The notes under the pieces are model-generated. The model was given only the letters and a program-made list of their open reading frames with translations. It had not been told where the DNA came from and ran no database searches. A stretch of 8,203 nucleotides of DNA from Chloroflexota bacterium (GTDB lineage: Bacteria; Chloroflexota; UBA5177; JANWHV01), in contig JAQBPC010000295.1 in the NCBI GenBank assembly GCA_028287725.1, forward strand, positions 1 through 8,203, in the 5' to 3' direction. Positions 5,622 through 8,203 of this stretch are shown in pieces (the stretch's first letter is position 1; every line of letters begins with the position of its first letter). The translations under genes and the position numbers were made by a program.

Positions 5622-7247
5622 TCAGGCCGAGAGCGCAAGCAAGCCGGTATGCGCATCGCCCAGCACCACACTCGGACGTCCAAGCAAGAAGCCCTGCCCG
5701 CCCTGAATTGCCCCGCGGGTGGGCGTCGCTGCTATGCCCACGTTCCGCACGAAGGCAAGCATCTCTTCGGTCTCGATGCCCTCGGCGATCACGAATACCC
5801 CTGCCTCGCGCGCGAAGGCGATAATAGCCGCGAGTACCGAACGCGCCGCCGTCTCGGTGGCGGCGCCACTCACGACGCTCTGGTCGACTTTCACGAAATC
5901 CACCGGCAGGCGACGGAGCATCTCGAGCCCTGCGTTGCCCGACCCCACGTCGTCCAGGGCAATGCGAAAGCCCGCGGCGCGGAGCGCGGTAGCGGCACGC
6001 ACGACCATGTCCAGTCGCGATACGGCGCGTTCCGTGATCTCGATCACCACACGCTCGGGACGCAGGCCCGCGGCTTCCACGGCGCGCGCGAAGTTCGACG
6101 CCATGTCCGCATCCTGCTCTAAACTCTGAGGAATGACGTTGATGAAGAGCAGCGCCCCGGTGGGCAACTCAGGGGCTCGGGCCAGGATGGCACGGTGGCA
6201 CAGCGCGTCCAGCTCGTATGCGCGCCCCAGCTTCTCGGCAATCGCGAACGCCTCCGCCGGCCCTTCCAGGCCCAGGCGCGGATCCGGTCGAGCCAGGGCC
6301 TCGACCGCGAGCACGGTGCTCCGTTCGAGGTCCCAGATGGGCTGAAAGGCGATGCTCAAGGCATCCTCCGCCAATAGTCGGCGCACCGCACGTATTTTAG
6401 ACGACGACATAATAGCGGTCGTCGCCTGGATTTCCTGGAAGGTGACCATTTGATTGCGGCCGCGCCGCTTCGCCTCGTAGAGCGCCGCGTCCGCTTCCTC
6501 CCGTAGCTCTTCCGCATCCACGCCAGCGGCGATGCCGATGCTTAGCGTGGCACCGAAGAGGCGCCACGTACTGTCGCTCTGGCGGCGCTCCATCGCGGCA
6601 ACTGCCTGCGCCACGGTAGTCCCTGGGAGGAGGAGAGCGAACTCGTCACCACCGAGTCTGAAAGCCTGGTCTTCACCGTAGCTGCTGCCGAGCAAGGCGC
6701 CAACGGCCGCAAGCACGCGATCGCCATGCTTATGGCCGTGACGGTCGTTGATCGACTTGAATTCGTCCAGGTCCACCAGGGCGAGGGAGAGCGGCGCACC
6801 CTCCGCACGTGCCGCCGACAGTTCGAGGGCGAACGTTTCCTGGAAGTCGCGGTGGTTGCCCAACCCGGTCAACGCGTCGGTCATGGCGTCGCGCAGCAGG
6901 TGATCCATTTCGACGCGGGTAGCGGCGTCGAGGCGGCGACGGTAAAACCTGAATACCAGACCGCAGCCGGCAACCAGGATCAGGCCGAGCGGCTCGCCGA
7001 TGAGGATAGCCCAGCGACTCGTACCGGCTGCCGCCGTCAAGTCCGCAAGTGTGTGGTCCATATCGGCTTGGTTGTGTGCAACGGCCCTCGCGACTTCGCT
7101 TGTGAAGGCCTCGCGTTGCGGATCGATAAGGCTAATATCGATGGTATCCGCACGAAGTCGGTTACCAGCGTCGAGAGCATTCGCCATGTTGGTGAATGCC
7201 GTGCGCATCTTTGCGTGAAGCTTGCGCAGGTTATTCACCGCCGTCAC
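5622..7247 (-). CDS. GGDEF-EAL domain protein, C-terminal ORF downstream of the TGA
   Basis: 541 codons from GTG 7247, carrying half the sensor, one membrane helix (about 79-101), GGDEF and EAL. The GGDEF motif is intact at 199-203, with DLDEFKSIND (159-168) for metal and GTP binding. The inhibitory RxxD site is degenerate: Y190-G-E-D193 lacks the Arg. The EAL domain keeps every catalytic residue I can place: E316 (EALAR), N370, E403 (EITE), D432-D433 (DDVGSG), K453 (VKVD), E489 (AEGIET) and Q518 (QGFLLG). It could therefore both make and hydrolyse cyclic di-GMP, without product inhibition at the synthase site. GGGAG lies ten bases before the GTG, so separate translation is possible, but the start falls mid-domain. 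It converges with LysR across 458 bp. Confidence 0.85.
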   Translation of the reverse strand: MTAVNNLRKLHAKMRTAFTNMANALDAGNRLRADTIDISLIDPQREAFTSEVARAVAHNQADMDHTLADLTAAAGTSRWAILIGEPLGLILVAGCGLVFRFYRRRLDAATRVEMDHLLRDAMTDALTGLGNHRDFQETFALELSAARAEGAPLSLALVDLDEFKSINDRHGHKHGDRVLAAVGALLGSSYGEDQAFRLGGDEFALLLPGTTVAQAVAAMERRQSDSTWRLFGATLSIGIAAGVDAEELREEADAALYEAKRRGRNQMVTFQEIQATTAIMSSSKIRAVRRLLAEDALSIAFQPIWDLERSTVLAVEALARPDPRLGLEGPAEAFAIAEKLGRAYELDALCHRAILARAPELPTGALLFINVIPQSLEQDADMASNFARAVEAAGLRPERVVIEITERAVSRLDMVVRAATALRAAGFRIALDDVGSGNAGLEMLRRLPVDFVKVDQSVVSGAATETAARSVLAAIIAFAREAGVFVIAEGIETEEMLAFVRNVGIAATPTRGAIQGGQGFLLGRPSVVLGDAHTGLLALSA

Positions 7248-7257
7248 TACAGATGCG

Positions 7258-7262
7258 CTCCC
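7258..7262 (-). promoter_or_regulatory. Shine-Dalgarno-like GGGAG before internal GTG 7247
   Basis: On the minus strand GGGAG is followed by ten bases and then GTG (7247), 43 bp after the premature TGA. It could allow translation to restart and produce the GGDEF-EAL part alone. Confidence 0.3.
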
Positions 7263-7289
7263 ATAGGTCGAGAGACGCGCTGCTGTTAC

Positions 7290-7616
7290 TCATTGAGCCA
7301 GGGCGCTGTCGAGGGCCTGCGCGGCCCTGGCAGCCTGGGCTCGCACTTGTACATGTGAGTTTCGCCAGTAGGAATCCTGGACACCCCCTTCGACATCCGC
7401 CGCATTGCGGACATTCTGGAAGGCGTTATTTACGTGGGAAGCAGCGCGCACCGCATCGGCTGTTGACTGGGCCGTGGTCGTGCTGACATACATGAAGCCG
7501 GCCAGTGCCAGCAGCACGACAACCAGACCGGCAATCGCAACCACGCCTATCGCTCGCGTGGGGGTGGTGCCGGCTGGAGACAGATACGCTAAGCGTTTCG
7601 TCACGGCTGGGTCCAT
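7290..7616 (-). CDS. N-terminal membrane/sensor fragment of the GGDEF-EAL protein
   Basis: 108 codons from ATG 7616 to the in-frame TGA. It has a short cytoplasmic N-terminus (MDPAVTKRLAYLSPAG), one hydrophobic helix (about 23-45) and the first 60 or so residues of a helical extracytoplasmic domain (from STTTAQSTADAVR) reminiscent of the helical sensors paired with GGDEF domains. Made alone, it would be a single-pass protein with half a sensor, probably non-functional. The longer frame back to 7805 is not used: it has poorer third-position GC, rare-looking codons (TTA, ATA, AGA) and covers the structured leader. Confidence 0.6.
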   Translation of the reverse strand: MDPAVTKRLAYLSPAGTTPTRAIGVVAIAGLVVVLLALAGFMYVSTTTAQSTADAVRAASHVNNAFQNVRNAADVEGGVQDSYWRNSHVQVRAQAARAAQALDSALAQ

Positions 7617-7633
7617 TTTCACACTTTCCACGT

Positions 7634-7740
7634 GCGGTTGTCGGAAAGGGAAACTGCCCCTTGCGTTTGCAGCGTAGGCTCTTCGGCTGACCGCCGGTAT
7701 CACCCATCCAGTCGATCCGCGTCGCTTGGATGGCGATCCG
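7634..7740 (-). ncRNA. Candidate structured 5' leader of the GGDEF-EAL gene
   Basis: On the minus strand two structures follow each other. First, a hairpin at 7740-7695: CGG-ATCGCC-ATCCA pairs with TGGATGGGTGAT-ACCG, about 14 pairs with two single-base bulges and a 16-base loop. Second, a possible three-way junction at 7694-7634: GCGGT/ACCGC closes it, CAGC/GCTG and AAGGG/CCCTT form the arms, and the joining strands are CAAACGC and TCCGACA. It ends 17 bases before the ATG, just above the ribosome binding site. A cyclic di-GMP gene is a natural place for a riboswitch, and fragments such as CCGAAGAG and GCAAACGCAAGG recall class I cyclic di-GMP aptamers, but their order does not fit that consensus as I know it. 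Identity is unproven. Confidence 0.35.
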
Positions 7741-7807
7741 ACAGCTAAAAGCACCAAAAACACGGGCAAAATAGCGCGGTGCAGGGGTTTGTACTTTTGG
7801 CGCAAAT

Positions 7808-7835
7808 ACTATAAGTCACAAAATGGACGAGTCAG
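7808..7835 (-). promoter_or_regulatory. Candidate promoter of the GGDEF-EAL gene
   Basis: On the minus strand, CTGACT (7835-7830) and TATAGT (7813-7808) are 16 bp apart; the -10 matches at five of six bases and the -35 at four. Transcription from near 7800 would give a leader of about 185 nt that includes the folded element. Confidence 0.4.
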
Positions 7836-7850
7836 GCCGTGCTATTGTCG

Positions 7851-7862
7851 ACGTTTCAACGT
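7851..7862. promoter_or_regulatory. Dyad ACGTT-TC-AACGT
   Basis: A perfect 5-base dyad with a 2-base centre, 16 bp upstream of the candidate -35 of the minus-strand gene. It is a possible operator for either divergent gene. Confidence 0.3.
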
Positions 7863-7867
7863 GGAAG

Positions 7868-7885
7868 GCCGTTTTTGCCGTTTTT
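7868..7885. repeat. Tandem 9-bp direct repeat (GCCGTTTTT x2)
   Basis: Two identical abutting copies, 7868-7876 and 7877-7885, with T-runs that break the local GC-rich composition. It could be a repeated protein site or a slippage product. Confidence 0.6.
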
Positions 7886-7897
7886 AGGCGATTATCC

Positions 7898-7913
7898 ACT
7901 AGAGCAATACTAG
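7898..7913. repeat. ACTAG direct repeat, 11-bp period
   Basis: ACTAG at 7898-7902 and 7909-7913 are one helical turn apart, and each contains CTAG, a tetramer scarce in many bacterial genomes. Possible cooperative binding site upstream of the gene at 8002. Confidence 0.3.
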
Positions 7914-8001
7914 CCGCATGGATCCTATGGTGTACTTATGCCCTGTGTTGTGCCGCCCATGTAGACGGGACCGCGCTGTGTTCGCCACTTGAGCAATCGT
8001 A

Positions 8002-8203
8002 ATGGACAATGACGCCGACCAGCTTGCCTACTGCCATGAGCACATGCTACCAATCTGGGAACGCTGGACCGATGGCAACCAGGCCGTACGGCGGTTCCTC
8101 GAGTGCACCAGCGCGGACCCAGTGACGCACGAGGAGATGCTTCAGCAACTGCTAGATACCTCGATCGCGATCTCCCGCTATGGCGACACGCCATGCATTC
8201 GCG
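8002..8203 (+). CDS. Hypothetical protein, 5' part (runs off right edge)
   Basis: An open frame from ATG 8002 to the window end, 67 complete codons with no stop, first ATG after an in-frame TGA at 7990-7992. Third positions are mostly G or C, as in the confident genes, which supports coding. A weak GAG at 7991-7993 is the only ribosome-binding candidate. The visible N-terminus (MDNDADQLAYCHEHMLPIWE and onward) is hydrophilic, rich in Trp, His, Cys and acidic residues, and looks helical. There is no signal peptide or membrane segment. I do not recognise the family. It is transcribed away from the GGDEF-EAL gene and may share regulatory sites with it. Confidence 0.6.
   Translation, partial: MDNDADQLAYCHEHMLPIWERWTDGNQAVRRFLECTSADPVTHEEMLQQLLDTSIAISRYGDTPCIR

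Larger units (their letters stand above)
5622..7616 (-). pseudogene. Membrane GGDEF-EAL cyclic di-GMP protein interrupted by in-frame TGA
   Basis: One reading frame of 664 codons encodes a two-helix sensor followed by GGDEF and EAL domains, but codon 109 (7292-7290) is TGA. The frame is kept on both sides: SALAQ before the stop, VTAARLSTYG after it. In full-length numbering the first membrane helix is about 23-45, the helical presumed periplasmic sensor about 46-201, the second helix about 202-224, GGDEF about 240-400 and EAL about 410-655. The stop splits the sensor domain. Start ATG 7616 is preceded by GGAAAG seven bases upstream. TGA is a genuine stop here (the permease and this gene both end with it), so code reassignment is unlikely. 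Options are a recent nonsense mutation (for example CGA or TGG to TGA), a sequencing error, readthrough, or restart at GTG 7247. Confidence 0.75.
7617..8001. other. Divergent intergenic region
   Basis: 385 bp between the minus-strand GGDEF-EAL start and the plus-strand gene at 8002. It contains the folded leader of the minus-strand gene, a promoter-like pair, an ACGTT dyad, a tandem 9-bp repeat and a spaced ACTAG repeat. I could not place a promoter for the plus-strand gene. Confidence 0.6.

Noticed and set aside
5171..5824. 217-codon plus-strand open frame across the spacer
   Set aside because: No recognisable domain, runs antisense into the EAL gene, and becomes Arg/Pro/Ser-rich there as expected of an opposite-strand shadow.
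7290..7292. TGA read as an amino acid by code reassignment
   Set aside because: The permease and the GGDEF-EAL gene itself both end with TGA, so TGA is a normal stop in this genome.
7634..7740. Known class I cyclic di-GMP riboswitch (GEMM)
   Set aside because: Strings similar to parts of the aptamer core are present, but GGCAAACC, the tetraloop strand and the ACGCAAAGCC strand do not occur in the required order.
7617..7805. 63-residue N-terminal extension of the GGDEF-EAL protein, with a hydrophobic stretch resembling a signal peptide
   Set aside because: Third-position GC is lower and rare-looking codons appear; the candidate -10 is immediately upstream, and the RNA-folding signal fits a leader better. 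Not fully excluded.
7925..8194. 89-codon minus-strand open frame opposite the right-edge gene
   Set aside because: Arg/Ser/Pro-rich shadow; the plus-strand frame has the coding-like third positions.

Overview
The window comes from a high-GC bacterium: codon third positions are mostly G or C, most starts have Shine-Dalgarno sites, and TAA, TAG and TGA all act as stops. The gene content (ABC sugar importer, LysR regulator, membrane GGDEF-EAL protein) would suit Chloroflexota, Alphaproteobacteria or an actinobacterial lineage. The sequence does not settle which, and I hold no firm taxonomic call. I see no tRNA, rRNA, CRISPR array, insertion sequence or integrase.

Left part (1-3707, + strand): the end of a carbohydrate-uptake and oxidation operon. 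It holds the 3' part of a MalG-type ABC permease, a zinc-dependent medium-chain dehydrogenase, a TIM-barrel sugar isomerase/epimerase with the complete metal and substrate residue set of the D-tagatose/D-allulose 3-epimerase family, and a Gfo/Idh/MocA oxidoreductase resembling NADP-dependent D-xylose or dihydrodiol dehydrogenases. Read together, an imported sugar, polyol or glycoside would be oxidised, epimerised at a ketose carbon and oxidised again. The substrate cannot be read from the sequence.

Middle (3708-5163): a 535-bp gap and then a LysR-type regulator on +. The gap starts with two inverted repeats interleaved in pseudoknot order. Near its end is a textbook ATC-N9-GAT LysR box next to a second perfect dyad. 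The box overlaps the -35 of a plausible divergent promoter that faces a 76-codon minus-strand ORF with its own ribosome binding site. The ORF may continue after a frameshift, so a divergent target gene may have decayed here.

Right part (5164-8203): a 458-bp gene-poor spacer separates LysR from a convergent membrane GGDEF-EAL (cyclic di-GMP turnover) gene on -. That gene reads in one frame from 7616 to 5622 but is cut by a single in-frame TGA at 7292-7290, inside its sensor domain. GGDEF and EAL motifs are intact, while the GGDEF inhibitory site is lost. Its 185-nt leader contains a long hairpin followed by a possible three-way junction, a candidate structured regulatory RNA. A divergent unidentified CDS begins at 8002 and runs off the window; short repeats lie between the two genes.
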